Below, piece after piece: positions 25,718-38,400 of a stretch of 64,000 bases of DNA (position 1 is its first letter; each line of letters begins with the position of its first letter). The notes beneath the pieces were generated by a model that ran no database searches, had not been told where the DNA came from, and saw nothing but the letters and a program-made list of their open reading frames with translations. The translations under genes were made by a program, and so were the position numbers. The DNA lies in the NCBI RefSeq assembly GCF_900107045.1, contig NZ_FNON01000001.1, positions 620,001-684,000 of the forward strand, read 5' to 3'. Source of the DNA: Amycolatopsis xylanica. GTDB taxonomy: Bacteria; Actinomycetota; Actinomycetes; Mycobacteriales; Pseudonocardiaceae.

Positions 25718-26977
25718 TTGCGGCTCGGGGAACTGGTCATCGATATCGAGCCGTTGCGCCGCAGTGGCGCGTTCCGGCGGGTCTTCGCCGCGCAGACGCT
25801 GAGCGTGGTCGGGGCGAGCCTGACGAACGTCGGCATCAACCTGCAGGTCTATCAGCTCACGAAGTCCTCGCTGCAGGTCGGCCTGGTCGGGCTGGTCTTC
25901 GGCGTGACGCTGCTGGCCGGGCTGATCGCGGGCGGGGTGCTCGCCGACCGGTCCGACCGGCGCAAGGTGATCCTCGGCAGCCGCGCGGGCACCGCGCTGA
26001 TCCTGACGGGGCTGGCGGTCAACGCCGCGCTTCCCGCGCCGTCACTGGGTTTCGTCTACGTGGCCGCCGTGTTCGCGGGCGGGATCGCCGGGCTCGGCGG
26101 GTCCGCGCTGATGGCCGCGATCCCGGCGCTGTCCGGCCCGAAACTGGTCGCGGCCGCGGGCGCGCTGATCACGGTGACCAGCCAGTTCGGCGCGATGGTC
26201 GGCCCGGCGCTCGCCGGGCTCATCGCGTCGGGGCCCGGCATCGCCGTCTGCTTCGCGCTCGACGCAGCCGGCTACGTCGTGGGGCTCACACTGCTGTGGT
26301 TCCTGCCTTCGCTGCCACCGGGCGAGTCGTCGGACACCACCCAGCATCCGCTGCGCTCGCTGGCCGACGGCTTCAAGTTCATCAAGGGCAACCAGGTCGT
26401 CGCCGGGCTGCTGCTGATCGACCTGTGGGCCGTCGTCTTCGCCATGCCGTACGCGCTGTTCCCGCAGCTGGGCACCGAGGTCTTCCACGGCGGGCCCACC
26501 GCCGTCGGCCTGCTTTACACCGCGCCCGCGGTCGGCGCCTTCCTCGGCGCCCTCACCAGCGGCTGGACCGGGCGGATCCAGCACACCGGGCGCGCGCTGA
26601 TCGCCGCGGTCTTGCTGTGGGGCCTGGCGATCACCGCGTTCGGGCTCAGCGGGCAGCTCTGGCTCGGCCTGACCTTCCTCGCGCTCGCGGGACTCGGCGA
26701 CACGATCTCGGAGATCCTGCGCCGGGCGCTGCTCCAGCACTACACACCCGACCGTTTGCAAGGCCGCGTCGGTAGCCTGTGGCTGGCGCAGGCGACCGGC
26801 GGCACGGCCGTCGGCAACGCCGAAGCCGGCGTGGTCTCGCGGCTGCTCGGCGGCCCCGCGGCCGTCGTCACGGGTGGCCTGGTGTGCGTCGCGGGGGTGG
26901 TCATGATGGCGGTGGCCATGCCGAAGTTCCGCGAGGCGAGCCTGCGCACCCCATCGGCGGACGAGCTGAAGGTCTGA
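25718..26977 (+). CDS. MFS siderophore exporter, EntS-like
   Basis: A 419-residue major facilitator protein with about 12 helices. The loop between helices 2 and 3 carries GGVLADRSDRRKVI, the MFS signature. Overall layout, including FRRVFAAQTLSVVGASLTNVGINLQVY near the N-terminus (read in two parts), resembles the enterobactin exporter EntS group. TTG 25718 follows GAGGGG. Position under a shared iron box and before the hydrolase, MbtH and NRPS genes indicates export of the finished apo-siderophore. Confidence 0.88.
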   Translation: MRLGELVIDIEPLRRSGAFRRVFAAQTLSVVGASLTNVGINLQVYQLTKSSLQVGLVGLVFGVTLLAGLIAGGVLADRSDRRKVILGSRAGTALILTGLAVNAALPAPSLGFVYVAAVFAGGIAGLGGSALMAAIPALSGPKLVAAAGALITVTSQFGAMVGPALAGLIASGPGIAVCFALDAAGYVVGLTLLWFLPSLPPGESSDTTQHPLRSLADGFKFIKGNQVVAGLLLIDLWAVVFAMPYALFPQLGTEVFHGGPTAVGLLYTAPAVGAFLGALTSGWTGRIQHTGRALIAAVLLWGLAITAFGLSGQLWLGLTFLALAGLGDTISEILRRALLQHYTPDRLQGRVGSLWLAQATGGTAVGNAEAGVVSRLLGGPAAVVTGGLVCVAGVVMMAVAMPKFREASLRTPSADELKV

Positions 26978-26987
26978 GGGAGAACGA

Positions 26988-27794
26988 GTGCCAGTCGCCC
27001 AGGTCAACGGAATCGAGCTCAACTACTGGGACACCGGCGAGGGCGAACCGGTGGTGCTCGTCATGGGCATGGCCGCGACCGGCCGGGTCTGGCAGCTGCA
27101 CCAGGTCCCCGCGCTCGCCGAAGCGGGCTACCGGGTGATCACCTTCGACAACCGGGGAACCGGCCGGTCCAGCGAATGCGGTGACGGCTTCAAGATCGAC
27201 GATCTGGTCGCCGACACCGCCGGGCTGATCGAATACCTCGACCTCGGCCCTTCGCGGGTGGTCGGCACCTCGCTGGGCGCCCAGGTCGTGCAGGAGCTGG
27301 CGCTCGCGCGACCCGAACTCGTCACCCAGGCCGTGCTGCTGGCGACCCGCGGCCGGATCGACCTGCTGCGCAAGGCTTCGCGTGCCGCCGAACGGGAACT
27401 GCGGGCCAGCGGGCTCGCGCTGCCCGCGCGCTACGAGGCGATCGTCCGCGCACAGCGGAACCTCTCGCCCGCGACGCTCAACGACGAGGCGAAGGTGCGG
27501 GACTGGCTCGACATGTTCGAGCTGTCGCCGGTGGTGTGGACTCCCGGCCTGCGTGCCCAGCTGGCGCTCGACATGACCGAGAGCAGGCTGCCCGCCTATC
27601 GCGCGATCAGCGCGCCGACGCTGGTCATCGGGTTCGCCGATGACGCGGTCCTGCCGCCGTTCCTGGCCCGTGAGGTCGCCGACGCCATCCCCGGCGCCCG
27701 CTACCGCGAGCTGGCCGAGTGCGGGCATTACGGCTATCTCGAACGGCCCGAAGCCGTCAACGCCGCGCTGCTGGAGTTCTTCGCAGCCAAGTAG
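26988..27794 (+). CDS. Alpha/beta hydrolase in the siderophore operon
   Basis: A 268-residue alpha/beta-hydrolase. The nucleophile elbow is GTSLGA with Ser95, a candidate acid is Asp218 or Asp219, and the base is His247 in CGHYGYLERPE. GTG 26988 follows GAGGGAG, 10 bases after the exporter gene. None of the NRPS proteins has a thioesterase domain, so this enzyme could release the peptide, edit misloaded carriers, or hydrolyse the ferric siderophore. A stand-alone hydrolase with a similar position (CchJ) is known from the coelichelin cluster. The precise role is inference. Confidence 0.85.
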   Translation: MPVAQVNGIELNYWDTGEGEPVVLVMGMAATGRVWQLHQVPALAEAGYRVITFDNRGTGRSSECGDGFKIDDLVADTAGLIEYLDLGPSRVVGTSLGAQVVQELALARPELVTQAVLLATRGRIDLLRKASRAAERELRASGLALPARYEAIVRAQRNLSPATLNDEAKVRDWLDMFELSPVVWTPGLRAQLALDMTESRLPAYRAISAPTLVIGFADDAVLPPFLAREVADAIPGARYRELAECGHYGYLERPEAVNAALLEFFAAK

Positions 27795-27840
27795 CGAGTC
27801 CTGGGTCACGTCGATCGGTGGTGGACGGTGGCGCGCCCTC

Positions 27841-27880
27841 CTGTCTAAGGTAAGCCTGTCTAAAGTAAGGCTTGGCTAAC
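27841..27880. promoter_or_regulatory. Tandem iron-box-like repeats before the MbtH/NRPS genes
   Basis: CTGTCTAAGGTAAGC (27841-27855) and CTGTCTAAAGTAAGG (27856-27870) form a 15-base tandem repeat with 13 identities, followed by CTTGGCTAACC. Windows here match the 19-base iron-box consensus at about 11-12 positions, less than the other sites. It lies directly upstream of the MbtH gene and likely gives the NRPS genes their own iron-controlled promoter. Confidence 0.6.
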
Positions 27881-27901
27881 CTTTGATGGGGAGTGAATCC
27901 G

Positions 27902-28120
27902 GTGACGAACCCGTTCGACGACGAGAGCGGCAAGTTCTACGCGCTGGTCAACGAGGAAGGCCAGTACTCGCTCTGGCCGACGTTCTCGGACGTGCCCGCC
28001 GGCTGGACGATCGCCTTCGGTGAGGACTCCCGGCAGGCCTGCCTCGACCACATCGAGGCGAACTGGACCGACATGCGCCCGCTGAGCCTGGTGCGCGCCA
28101 TGGACGGCAGCGAGTCCTGA
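27902..28120 (+). CDS. mbtH: MbtH-like protein
   Basis: A 72-residue MbtH-type chaperone that binds and activates NRPS adenylation domains. Signature features are the [10 protein letters not shown] segment, the PAGW turn and ANWTDMRP near the C-terminus. GTG 27902 gives the canonical MTNPFDDE start with GGGGAG 8 bases upstream; an in-frame GTG at 27893 would add three residues. It ends 2 bases before the first NRPS gene and probably serves all A domains of the cluster. Confidence 0.96.
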   Translation: MTNPFDDESGKFYALVNEEGQYSLWPTFSDVPAGWTIAFGEDSRQACLDHIEANWTDMRPLSLVRAMDGSES

Positions 28121-28122
28121 CT

Positions 28123-31100
28123 GTGTCTGCCGTCGAGGACGTTCTCCCGCTTTCCCCGCTGCAACAGGGCATGGTCTTCCATGCCCTGTTCGGTGACCAC
28201 GACGTCTACACCGTCCAGGCCGTGTTCGGCCTGGACGGGCCGCTGGACGCCGGACGCCTGCGCGAAGCCGCGGGCGCGCTGCTGCGCAGGCACCCCAACC
28301 TGCGGTCCGCGTTCCGCGCGAGCGCGTCGGGGCAGCAGGTGCAGGTCATCCGCCGCGACGTGGAATTACCTTGGCGGGAAAGGGAAATCCGCACCGAGGA
28401 GGAGTTCGATGCCTTCCTCGGCGGCGACCGGGCGGAGCCGTTCGACATCACCAGGCCGCCGCTGCTGCGCTTCACGCTGGTGCGTGGCGTGCGCGACCGG
28501 CTGGTGCTGACCTCGCACCACCTGCTGTGGGACGGCTGGTCCGCGCCGATCCTGGTCCGCGAGCTGCTGGCGCTCTACGCCGGTGAACCGCTCGCGCCGG
28601 TCCGGCCTTACCGCGACTACCTGGCGTGGCTCGCCCGGCAAGACCGCGCGGCCGCCGAAAAAGCCTGGGCGCGGGCACTCGACGGGCTCGACGGGCCCAC
28701 GCTCATCGCGCCGGACCCGAAGCCGGGATTGCCCGCGAGCGCTGGATTCACGTTGCCGCGAGACGTGACCGCGCGGCTGGCCGAAGTGGCCCGCGCGCAC
28801 GGGCTGACGGTGAACGCGGTCGTCCAGGGCGTCTGGTCGGTCGTGCTGGGTGTGCTGACCGGCCGCGAGGACGTCGTCTTCGGCGCCACGGTCTCCGGGC
28901 GCGATCCCCGCATCCCCGGTGTCGACTCGATGGTCGGGCTGTTCATCACCACCCTGCCCGTGCGCGTGCGGCTCGATCCGGCCGAGCCGCTCGCCACGCT
29001 GTTCGGCCGGGTGCAGGCCGAGCAGGCCGCACTGCTCGACCACCAGCACCTCGGACTCGCCGACATCCAGCGCGCCGCCGGCCACGCGACGCTCTTCGAC
29101 ACCCTCGTCGTGTTCGAGAGCTACCCGGTCGGCGAGCTGCCCGAAGCACACGGACTCCGCCTCGCCGAGGTCACCGTCCGCGACGCCACGCACTATCCGC
29201 TGGCCCTGATCGTGTTGCCGGGTGAGGAACTCGGACTGCGCGTCGACCACCAGGAGGGCATCGACGCGCCCGCGATCGCGGCCCGGTTCGAGCGGGTGCT
29301 GCGCCGCTTCCTGGCCGAGCCCGCGCTCCCGCTCGCCAAGCTCGGCCTGCTCGGCGCGGACGAACGCGCCCACGAACTCGGCGCGGCCGTGCCCTTGCCG
29401 GAAACGACGCTGCCCGAACTGTTCTCGGCCCAGGTCGCGCGCACTCCCGACGCGACCGCGCTCGTGTTCGATGACCAATCGCTGACCTACGCCGAACTCG
29501 ACGCCCGCGCCGACGCGCTCGCGCGACGCCTGGCCGCGCGCGGGGTCCGGCCCGAGACGACCGTCGGGATCCAGCTGGAACGGTCACTCGACCTCGTCAT
29601 CGCCCTGCTGGCCGTGCACAAGGCGGGAGGTGCGTACGTACCGCTCGATCCGTCGTATCCGGCTGAGCGCCTCGGCTTCATGATCGCCGACGCCGCGCCC
29701 GCGGTCGTGCTCACGACGCTGGACGATGACTCGGCCGAGGGCGAGCTGGAGCCGCCGCGGCCGGGCAACCCCGCGTACGTCATCTACACCTCGGGTTCCA
29801 CCGGGCGGCCGAAAGGCGTGGTGGTCGACCACGCGGCGATCGTCAACCGTCTCTTGTGGATGCAGGACGAATTCCGCCTCGGCCCGGACGATCGCGTGCT
29901 GCAGAAGACACCGTCGAGTTTCGACGTCTCGGTGTGGGAGTTCTTCTGGCCGTTGATCACTGGCGCGACGCTGGTCGTCGCGAAGCCTGGCGGTCACAAG
30001 GATCCTGCGTATCTCGCTTCGGTGATCGAGAACGAGCGGATCACGACCGTCCACTTCGTACCGTCGATGCTGGCCGAGTTCCTGCGCGGTCCGGCGGCCC
30101 GCGGCGGCCTGCGCAGGATCATCTGCAGCGGCGAGGCGCTGAGCGCCGACCTGCGCGACCGGGTGCGGGACAAGCTCGGTGTCCCGCTGTTCAACCTCTA
30201 CGGGCCGACCGAGGCCGCCGTCGACGTCACCGCGTGGGCCTGTGCCGACGAGGACACCGTCCCTATTGGACGTCCAGTGTGGAATACCGGCGTGTACGTG
30301 CTCGACCGATTCCTCCGGCCGGTGCCGGAAGGCAGCGTGGGTGAGCTGTACCTCGGGGGCGTGCAGCTCGCCCGCGGCTACCTCGGCAGGCGGGATCTCA
30401 CGTCGTCGAGGTTCGTCGCGAACCCGTTCGGGGAACCCGGTTCCCGGCTCTACCGCACGGGTGACCTGGTGCGCTTCACCGCGCACGGGCTGGAGTACCT
30501 CGGCCGCGCCGACGACCAGGTCAAGCTCCGCGGCTTCCGCGTCGAACTCGGGGAGGTCGAAGCCGCGCTGACCGCGCTCGACGGGGTGAGCGCCGCCGCG
30601 GCCGTCGTCCGGCCGGAACAGCAGAGCCTGGTCGCTTATCTGACTCCGGAGACCGCGGACCCGGTCGCCGCGCGAGCCGAGCTGAGCCGCGTGCTGCCCG
30701 AGCACCTCGTGCCGTCGGCTTTCGTCGTGCTCGACCGTTTTCCGTTGTCGCCCAGCGGAAAACTGGACCGTAAGGCCCTGCCCGAGCCCGAGTTCGTCAC
30801 CTCGGACGGCGAGGCCAAGACCCCGGCCGAGGAGATCCTCTGCGGGCTCTTCGCCGACGTGCTCGGCGCGGCGTCGGTCGGCGTGCACGACGACTTCTTC
30901 GCCATCGGCGGGCATTCCATCCTCGCCACCAGGCTGGCGGGCCGGATCCGTACCGCGCTCGGCGTGGACGTCCCGGTCCGGACGGTGTTCGACGCGCCGA
31001 CCGTCACCCGCCTCGCGCGAGCGCTCGACGGCGGACCGGTGCGCCCGGCGCCCGCCCCACGCCAACGCCCGGCCGAACTGCCGCTCTCACCCGCGCAGCG

Positions 31101-34100
31101 CAGCTTGTGGTTCCTCGACCGGCTCGAAGGACCCAGCTCGGCTTACAATCTTCCTTTCACAGCAAGGCTTTCCGGCGACGTCAACGTGGCGGCGCTGCGG
31201 GCCGCACTGTCCGATGTGGCCGGACGGCACGAGTCGCTGCGCACGATCTTCCCGGAGACGGACGGAAACCCGGTCCAGCGCATTCTAGAAACCGCGAGCC
31301 CCGAGCTGGTCCAGCGCACCGGCTCCGACGTCGCGGCGGCCACCGGCTACGAATTCCGGCTGGCGGAAGAGATCCCGTTCCGGGCCGAGCTGCTGACCGT
31401 GGGCGAGCGGGAGCACGTGCTCGTCCTGCTGGCACACCACATCGCTGGTGACGAGTGGTCGGCGCGGCCGTTGCTGCGTGACCTCGCGCATGCCTACGCC
31501 GCCCGCCGTGCGGGAGTAGAGCCGTCATGGCGACCGCTTCCCTTGCAGTACGCGGACTTCACGCTGTGGCAGCAGGAACTGCTCGCGGAGGTCGGCGAAA
31601 CCCAGCGTGCCTACTGGGCCAAGCGCCTGGAGGGCGTTCCCGAGGAACTGCCCGTCCCGGCCGACCGGCCGCGCCCGGCCGTGCCGAGCCACGTGGGCGC
31701 CATGGTCACCACCCGGTTCGACGCCGCCGCCGTGCGCAAACTCGCCCGCGCACGCGGCGTCAGCGAGCTGATGGTCACCCAGGCCGCCGTCGCCGTGCTC
31801 CTGCACCGGCTCGGCGCGGGCGACGACATCCCGCTCGGCACCCCGGCTGCCGGCCGGGCCGACGAGGCGCTCGACGACCTGGTCGGCTACTTCGTCAACA
31901 CGCTGGTGCTGCGCACGGACCTGACCGGCAACCCGTCCTTCCGCGAGCTGCTCGCGCGGGTGCGGGAGACCAACCTCGGCGCGTACTCGCACGCGGATCT
32001 GCCGTTCGAGCGGGTCGTCGAGACGGTCAACCCGCCGCGTTCGGCGGCGCGGCACCCGTTGTTCCAGGTCATGGTCTCCCACCGCGACCCGGCGGCACTC
32101 GGGCTCGAACTCGACGGCGTCACCGCCACCCCGCTGCCCGCCGAGAACCAGTCCGCGAAGTTCGACCTGTCCTTCGAGTTCGGCGAGACCGAGTGGACCC
32201 TGGTCTACAGCACGGATCTCTACGACCGCGCCACCGCCGAGGCCATGGCCGACCGGTTCACCCGGCTGCTGGCCGCGCTCATCGCCGACCCGGCCCGCCC
32301 GGTCGGCCTGATCGGCGTGCTCAGCGAGGCCGAGCGAGCCCAGCAGCGCGCGTGGAACGACACGGCGGCGGCCGTCCCGGTGACCACGCTGACCGCGATG
32401 GTCGAGGACCAGGTCGCGCGCACGCCCGGCGAGCCGGCCGTCGTTTTCCACGACGCGAGCCTCACCTACGCCCAGCTCAACGCGCACGCGAACCGGCTCG
32501 CCCGCAAACTGGTGGGCCTCGGTGTCGGTCCCGAACGGACCGTCGGCATGCACTGGGAACGCTCGATCGAGATGATCGTCGGCCTGCTCGCCATCGAGAA
32601 GGCGGGCGGCGCGTTCGTGCCGCTCGAGCCGTCGTGGCCCGCCGCGAGGATCGCGGAGGTCTGCGAGAGCGCGGCCCTGGCCGTGGTGCTGAGCGGAAAA
32701 GAGCACTCTGACCCGGTCGACGGGCTCGGTGTGCCCGTCGTTCATGTCGAGCTGGCCGAAGTGTCCGAAGCGGACAGTGCGAACCTCGGCGTCGAGATCG
32801 AGCCGGAAGGCCTGTCGTACGTCATCTACACCTCGGGGTCGACCGGCACGCCCAAGGGCGCGATGATCCGCCACCGCGCGATCACGCACCGGCTGCTGTG
32901 GCAACGGGAGCTGCTCGGTTTCGGCACCGGCGACGCGGCGTTGTTCAAGGCGCCGCTCGGCTTCGACATCTCGATCAACGAGATCTTCCTGCCGCTGGTC
33001 ACCGGCGGCGCCGTGGTGATCGCCGAGCCGGACGGCGAACGCGACATCGACTACCTGCTCGGCCTCATCGAGCGGCACCGGGTCACTTTCACCTACCTGC
33101 CTTCGTCCATTTTGGACCTGCTGGTCGGGCTGGACGGGTTCGAGCGCCGTGGCCGCTCGCTCAAGCACGTCTGGTGTGGCGGTGAAGTGCTCACACCCGA
33201 GCTGTTCCACCGGTTCCGCGCCACGAGCGACGCGGTGATGTACCACGGCTACGGCCCCGCCGAGGCCACCATCGGCGTCAGCCACGTCGTGTACCGCAGC
33301 GACGCGGTGCGCAGCGCGATCTCGATCGGCGGGCCCAACGGCAACACCTGGCTGGTGGTGCTCGACCGCAACCTCCAGCCGGTGCCCGCCGGCGTGCCCG
33401 GCGAGCTCTACGCGGGCGGGGTCTACCTCGGCCGCGGCTACGTCAACGACCCGAAGCGGACGGCCGCCGCGTTCGTCGCCGACCCGTTCGGTCCGCCGGG
33501 TTCCCGGCTCTACCGGACCGGCGACCTCGCGCGCTGGGCGGGCGACGGCACGCTGGAGTTCCTGGGGCGCGCGGACAACCAGGTCAAGATCCGTGGCATG
33601 CGGGTCGAGCTGGAAGAGATCGAGGCCGTGCTCGAGCAGCACGACAAGATCCGCCGGGCGGTGGTGCTCGTGCGCGAGGACCAGCCCGGCGTGAAGCGGC
33701 TCGTCGGCTACGCGCTCGCGACCGGCACGTCCTCCGAGGAGGTCCGGTCTTGGCTGAAGGGCAGGCTGCCGGAACACATGGTGCCCAGCACCTTCGTGTT
33801 CCTGACGGAGTTCCCGCTCATGCCGTCCGGCAAGGTCAACCGCCGCGCGCTGCCCGCGCCGGAGCCGGAGCGCCGGGACACCGGCCGGGCACCGGCGAAC
33901 GAACGCGAACGGGTGCTCTGCGCGCTGATGGCCGAAGTGCTCAAGATCGACACGGCCGGTCCGGACGACAACTTCTTCGCGCTCGGCGGCGACAGCATCC
34001 TGTCGATCCAGTGGGTCGGCAAGGCGCGCGCCGCCGGAGTCCCGATCTCGCCGCGCCAGGTCTTCGAGCACCAGACGGTCGCCGCGCTCGCGCTGGCCGC

Positions 34101-35442
34101 CGGGCCCGAGGTGAGCGTCGAGCCCGAGGCGGACGACGAGGGCGACATCCCGCTGACGCCCATCCTGCGCTGGTGGGCGCGCACGGCCGAGCCGGGCATG
34201 CACCAGAGCGCGCTGCTGCGGATCCCACCTGGTGAGCAGGTCGAGTCCGCGCTGCAGGCGGTGCTGGACACGCACGAGGTGCTGCGCGCCCGGTTCACCG
34301 GCGACGCGCTTCGCACCCGTCCGGTCCCGGTGTCCGATGTGCTCGACCGAGTCGTCGTGACCGCGGGGGAGGACCTGCGCGAGCTGGTGTCGAAGCACTA
34401 CGCGGACGCGGTCGGGCGGCTCGACCCGCACGCCGGCGAGATGGTGCGCGCGGTGTGGTTCGACCTCGGCCCCGACCGGCCCGGCAGGCTGCTGCTGGTG
34501 CTGCATCACCTGGTCGTCGACGGGGTTTCGTGGCGCATCCTGGCCGCCGATCTCGCCGACGCCTGGGCGGGCCGTCCGCTCGCCGCGCCGGCGACCTCGT
34601 TCCGCCGCTGGGCACGGGAGCTGCTCGCGACCGTCAAGCCCGACGCGTCGCGCTGGAAGTTCGACAAGCCTGGCACGCCGCTCGGCGCGCGGCCGATCGA
34701 CGACCGGGACACCTTGGGAACGCTGGAAAAGCTGACCGTGACCCTCCCTCCCGCGCAGGCGAAGCCATTGCTGACCACGGTCCCGGCTTCGGTGCGCGCG
34801 GGTGTGCAGGACGTGCTGCTGACCGCGCTGGCGTTCGCGCTGCCCGCGGGCACGCTCGTCGCGCTGGAAGGTCACGGCCGCGAGGACCACCTCGTCCCCG
34901 GCGCCGACCTCTCCCGCACCGTCGGGTGGTTCACCACGGTGTACCCGGTGGCGCTCGACGTCGCGGGCGCCGACCCGGCGGCCGCGCTCAAGCGGGTCAA
35001 GGAACAGCTGCGCGCGATTCCGGACAACGGCATCGGCTTCGGGCTGCTCGGCCTGACCGCGCCGGAACCGCCGGTGTGCTTCAACTACCTCGGCCGGTTC
35101 GACATGGGCGCCGCCGACGGTTTCTGGGTGCCCGCCGAGGAATCCGACGTGCTGACCGGCGTGCTCAAGTCCACAGAGGACACACCGGTGCGGTATGGGC
35201 TGGACGTCACCGTCGTCACCGAAGACCGGGCGGACGGTCCCGCCATCAAGGTCACCTGGGCGTGGCCGTCGGGCGTCCTCACGAAGCCGGAAGTCGAAGC
35301 CATCTCGGCTTCGTGGGTGCGCACGCTCGACGCGCTGGCCACCCGCACCGGCCCCGGCGGTTTCACCCCCTCTGACGTGCCGCTGGTCTCGGTGAACCAG
35401 GGCCAGCTCGACAAGATCGCGGCGAAGTGGCGGAAGAAGTGA
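28123..35442 (+). CDS. NRPS, C-A(Ser)-PCP-C-A(N5-formyl-N5-hydroxyornithine)-PCP-E
   Basis: A 2439-residue two-module peptide synthetase. Order: C1 with HHLLWDG (H132-G138); A1 with SGSTG at 557 and Asp601; carrier with Ser932; C2 with HHIAGDE (from H1105); A2 with SGSTG at 1571 and Asp1615; carrier with Ser1958; epimerase with HHLVVDG from H2128. The A1 code reads D-V-W-H-I-S-L-V-D, a clear serine code. A2 reads D-I-N-T(or Y)-W-G-G-I-G, essentially the code of the coelichelin formyl-hydroxyornithine module. C1 starts [11 protein letters not shown], typical of D-accepting domains that follow an epimerase. So the protein should act after a D-terminated chain and add Ser and D-hfOrn. Odd points: the Gly of HHxxxDG in C2 is Glu, and residue 82 is encoded by a rare TTA codon. 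Confidence 0.95.
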   Translation: MSAVEDVLPLSPLQQGMVFHALFGDHDVYTVQAVFGLDGPLDAGRLREAAGALLRRHPNLRSAFRASASGQQVQVIRRDVELPWREREIRTEEEFDAFLGGDRAEPFDITRPPLLRFTLVRGVRDRLVLTSHHLLWDGWSAPILVRELLALYAGEPLAPVRPYRDYLAWLARQDRAAAEKAWARALDGLDGPTLIAPDPKPGLPASAGFTLPRDVTARLAEVARAHGLTVNAVVQGVWSVVLGVLTGREDVVFGATVSGRDPRIPGVDSMVGLFITTLPVRVRLDPAEPLATLFGRVQAEQAALLDHQHLGLADIQRAAGHATLFDTLVVFESYPVGELPEAHGLRLAEVTVRDATHYPLALIVLPGEELGLRVDHQEGIDAPAIAARFERVLRRFLAEPALPLAKLGLLGADERAHELGAAVPLPETTLPELFSAQVARTPDATALVFDDQSLTYAELDARADALARRLAARGVRPETTVGIQLERSLDLVIALLAVHKAGGAYVPLDPSYPAERLGFMIADAAPAVVLTTLDDDSAEGELEPPRPGNPAYVIYTSGSTGRPKGVVVDHAAIVNRLLWMQDEFRLGPDDRVLQKTPSSFDVSVWEFFWPLITGATLVVAKPGGHKDPAYLASVIENERITTVHFVPSMLAEFLRGPAARGGLRRIICSGEALSADLRDRVRDKLGVPLFNLYGPTEAAVDVTAWACADEDTVPIGRPVWNTGVYVLDRFLRPVPEGSVGELYLGGVQLARGYLGRRDLTSSRFVANPFGEPGSRLYRTGDLVRFTAHGLEYLGRADDQVKLRGFRVELGEVEAALTALDGVSAAAAVVRPEQQSLVAYLTPETADPVAARAELSRVLPEHLVPSAFVVLDRFPLSPSGKLDRKALPEPEFVTSDGEAKTPAEEILCGLFADVLGAASVGVHDDFFAIGGHSILATRLAGRIRTALGVDVPVRTVFDAPTVTRLARALDGGPVRPAPAPRQRPAELPLSPAQRSLWFLDRLEGPSSAYNLPFTARLSGDVNVAALRAALSDVAGRHESLRTIFPETDGNPVQRILETASPELVQRTGSDVAAATGYEFRLAEEIPFRAELLTVGEREHVLVLLAHHIAGDEWSARPLLRDLAHAYAARRAGVEPSWRPLPLQYADFTLWQQELLAEVGETQRAYWAKRLEGVPEELPVPADRPRPAVPSHVGAMVTTRFDAAAVRKLARARGVSELMVTQAAVAVLLHRLGAGDDIPLGTPAAGRADEALDDLVGYFVNTLVLRTDLTGNPSFRELLARVRETNLGAYSHADLPFERVVETVNPPRSAARHPLFQVMVSHRDPAALGLELDGVTATPLPAENQSAKFDLSFEFGETEWTLVYSTDLYDRATAEAMADRFTRLLAALIADPARPVGLIGVLSEAERAQQRAWNDTAAAVPVTTLTAMVEDQVARTPGEPAVVFHDASLTYAQLNAHANRLARKLVGLGVGPERTVGMHWERSIEMIVGLLAIEKAGGAFVPLEPSWPAARIAEVCESAALAVVLSGKEHSDPVDGLGVPVVHVELAEVSEADSANLGVEIEPEGLSYVIYTSGSTGTPKGAMIRHRAITHRLLWQRELLGFGTGDAALFKAPLGFDISINEIFLPLVTGGAVVIAEPDGERDIDYLLGLIERHRVTFTYLPSSILDLLVGLDGFERRGRSLKHVWCGGEVLTPELFHRFRATSDAVMYHGYGPAEATIGVSHVVYRSDAVRSAISIGGPNGNTWLVVLDRNLQPVPAGVPGELYAGGVYLGRGYVNDPKRTAAAFVADPFGPPGSRLYRTGDLARWAGDGTLEFLGRADNQVKIRGMRVELEEIEAVLEQHDKIRRAVVLVREDQPGVKRLVGYALATGTSSEEVRSWLKGRLPEHMVPSTFVFLTEFPLMPSGKVNRRALPAPEPERRDTGRAPANERERVLCALMAEVLKIDTAGPDDNFFALGGDSILSIQWVGKARAAGVPISPRQVFEHQTVAALALAAGPEVSVEPEADDEGDIPLTPILRWWARTAEPGMHQSALLRIPPGEQVESALQAVLDTHEVLRARFTGDALRTRPVPVSDVLDRVVVTAGEDLRELVSKHYADAVGRLDPHAGEMVRAVWFDLGPDRPGRLLLVLHHLVVDGVSWRILAADLADAWAGRPLAAPATSFRRWARELLATVKPDASRWKFDKPGTPLGARPIDDRDTLGTLEKLTVTLPPAQAKPLLTTVPASVRAGVQDVLLTALAFALPAGTLVALEGHGREDHLVPGADLSRTVGWFTTVYPVALDVAGADPAAALKRVKEQLRAIPDNGIGFGLLGLTAPEPPVCFNYLGRFDMGAADGFWVPAEESDVLTGVLKSTEDTPVRYGLDVTVVTEDRADGPAIKVTWAWPSGVLTKPEVEAISASWVRTLDALATRTGPGGFTPSDVPLVSVNQGQLDKIAAKWRKK

Positions 35443-38400
35443 GCGAAGAAACCCTTGTCGAAGACGTCCTGCCGCTGTCTCCGCTGCAGCAGGGCATGCT
35501 CTTCCACGCCTCCTACGACGAGTCGGGCGCCGACGTCTACACCGTGCAGACCGTGCTCGGCCTCGAGGGCGAACTCGACGCCGAGCGGCTGCGCGAGGCG
35601 GCGGTCGCGTTGCTGCGGCGGCACCCGAACCTGCGTGCCTGTTTCGTGCAGGAGGACATGGACGAGCCGGTCCAGGTCGTGCTCAGCGAGGTCGACCTGC
35701 CGTGGACCTATCTTGACTTGTCCACTGTGGACGACCAAGAGGCGAAGCTCGCCGCGGTGCTCGCGGCCGACCGGGTCGCCCCGTTCGACCTGGAGAACCC
35801 GCCGCTGATCCGGTTCACCGTGGTCAAGCTCGGCCCGGCGGAGCACCGGCTGGTGCTGACCAACCATCACATCCTGCTCGACGGCTGGTCGCTGCCGTTG
35901 CTGGTCACGGACCTGCTCGGGCTCTACGCGGGCCGCGCGCTGCCTCCGGTCCGGCCGTTCCGCGACTACCTCGCCTGGCTGGCCGCGCAGGACGCGGAAA
36001 CCGCGCTCGGAGCCTGGAAGTCCGCGCTCGACGGGATCACCGAGCCGACGCTGCTGGCGCCGTCGCAGCCGTCACGGGTCCCGGTGCCACCCGGCAAGCT
36101 CAAGCTGGAGCTGCCGGAAGAGCTGACCCAGCGGCTCTATACACGGGCACGCGAGCTGGGGGTCACCGCCAACACGATCGTCCAGTCGGGGTGGGGCCTG
36201 GTGCTTGCCCGGCTCACCGGCCGCGACGACGTGGTGTTCGGCGCGACCGTCTCCGGCAGGCCCGCCGACCTCGCGGGCGTCGGGGCGATGGTCGGGCTGT
36301 TCATCAACACCGTCCCGGTGCGGGTGCGCGCGGGCGCGTCGGCTCAGCTGTCCGAAGTCGTGTGCCGGGTGCAGCGCGATCAGGTCGCGCTCATGGACTT
36401 CCAGCACGTGGGACTCAGCGAGATCCAGCGCTCCACCGGCGATCTGTTCGACACGCTCGTCGTCTTCGAGAGCTACCCGATCGACGACGAGGCCGTGGCC
36501 GCCGGTGAGGCCGAAGCAGGCCTGCGGCTCGGCCGCATCGAGGTCGACGACGCGACGCACTACCCGATGACGCTCGCCGTCGCCGCCGAACGCGAGCTGG
36601 CGGTGACCTTCGAGTTCCGGCCGGACGTGTTCGACCGGGAGTTCACCGAGACGGTCGCGGGGTACTTCCGGCGTGCCGTCGAGCACCTCGCGGATGGCGG
36701 CGACTCGCCGGTCGCGGCCGTCGACCTGCTCGGCGAAGCCGAACGCGCGCGGCTGCTCGGTTTCGGGACCGGCAAGGCACTCGACGTCCCCGCCGTGACG
36801 CTGGCGCAGGTCTTCGAGGAGCAGTCCCGCCTGACTCCCGGCGCGATCGCCGTCGTCGGCGGCGAGACGCGGCTGACCTTCGCCGAGGTCAACGCCCGCG
36901 CCAACCGGCTCGCCCGCTACCTCGCCGAACGCGGCGCCGGGCCGGAGCGGATCGTCGCACTGGCGCTGCCGCCCGGCCCGGACGTGCTCGTCGCGCTGGT
37001 CGCCGTGCTCAAGACCGGCGGCGCGTACCTGCCGCTGGACCCGGACTGGCCCGCCGACCGCCTCGAAGTGATGATCGCGGACGCCAAGCCCGCCGTGACC
37101 CTGTGGACCTACCCCGATCTCGACGGCTACGACGACCGCGACCCGGAGCCGCGCGCGCACCCCGGGAACCCGGCCTACGTCATCTACACCTCGGGGTCGA
37201 CCGGCACGCCGAAGGCCGTCGTGGTCTCGCACCGCTCGATCGTCAACCTGCTGGTCAGCCACCGCACCGACCTGTTCGACCCGGCACGCGCGGCCGCGGG
37301 CGGCAGGCCGCTGCGGGTCGGGCACGCGTGGCCGATGGCGTTCGACGCGTCCTGGCAGCCGATGCTGTGGATGTTCGCCGGGCACGAGCTGCACCTGGTC
37401 CCGCCGGACGTCCGCCGCGACGCCGACGCGCTGCGTGAATTCCTCGCCGCGCACCGGATCGAGTTCATCGAGCTGTCGCCGTCGCTGCTGGGCCAGGTCG
37501 CGTCCGAACCGGGCTGGCGCGGCGAACTGAAGGTGCTCGGCGTCGGCGGGGAGGCCGTGCCGCCGGACCTGTGGCGCACGCTGCGCGAGACCGAGGGCCT
37601 CGCCGTGCACAACCTGTATGGCCCGACCGAATGCACCGTCGATGCCGCGGCCTGCGAGTTCTCGCGGATGGAGAGCCCGTGCATCGGCTCGCCGGTCGGC
37701 AACGCGCGCGCGTACGTGCTCGACCGGCAGCTCAACCACTGCCCGCCCGGTGTCGAGGGCGAGCTGTACCTCGCGGGCGCCGGGCTGGCCCGGGGCTATC
37801 TCGGCCGGCCGGGCATCACCGCGTCCCGATTCATGGCCGACCCGTTCGGCCAGGCAGGGGACCGCATGTACCGCACGGGCGACGTCGCCCGCTGGACCCC
37901 GGACGGCCTGATCGACTGCCGCGGCCGGGTCGACGACCAGGTCAAGATCCGCGGTTTCCGGATCGAGCCGGGTGAGATCGAGGCCGTGCTCCTGTCCGAC
38001 GACAGGGTCGCGCGCGCGGCCGTCGTCGTCCGCGAAGACCTGCCCGGCGTGCGCAGGCTCGTCGCGTACGTGGTGCTCCGTAACTCCACTGTGGACGGAC
38101 TGCGGGAACTGGTCGCGAGCAGGCTGCCGGAGTACATGGTGCCGGTGGCGGTGCTGCCGATCGACACCTTCCCGCTCACCCCGAACGGGAAGTTCGACAC
38201 GGCGGCGCTGGCGGCGCCCGACCTGGCGGACGCGAACGCCGTGGCTCCGCGCACCGAGCGCGAGCAACGCTTCGCCGACCTCTTCGCCGAGGTGCTCGGC
38301 CTGGACACGGTCGGGGTCGAGGACAGCTTCTTCGCGCTCGGCGGCGACAGCATCGTGTCGATGCGCCTGGTCAGCAAGGCCAGGGCCGCCGGACTGAAGC

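Noticed and set aside
31525..34890. Very long antisense open frame (over 1100 codons) opposite the first NRPS
   Set aside because: Composition is Arg/Gly/Asp/His-rich shadow coding typical of GC-rich antisense frames. It has no domain resemblance, and the sense strand encodes clear C, A, PCP and E domains.
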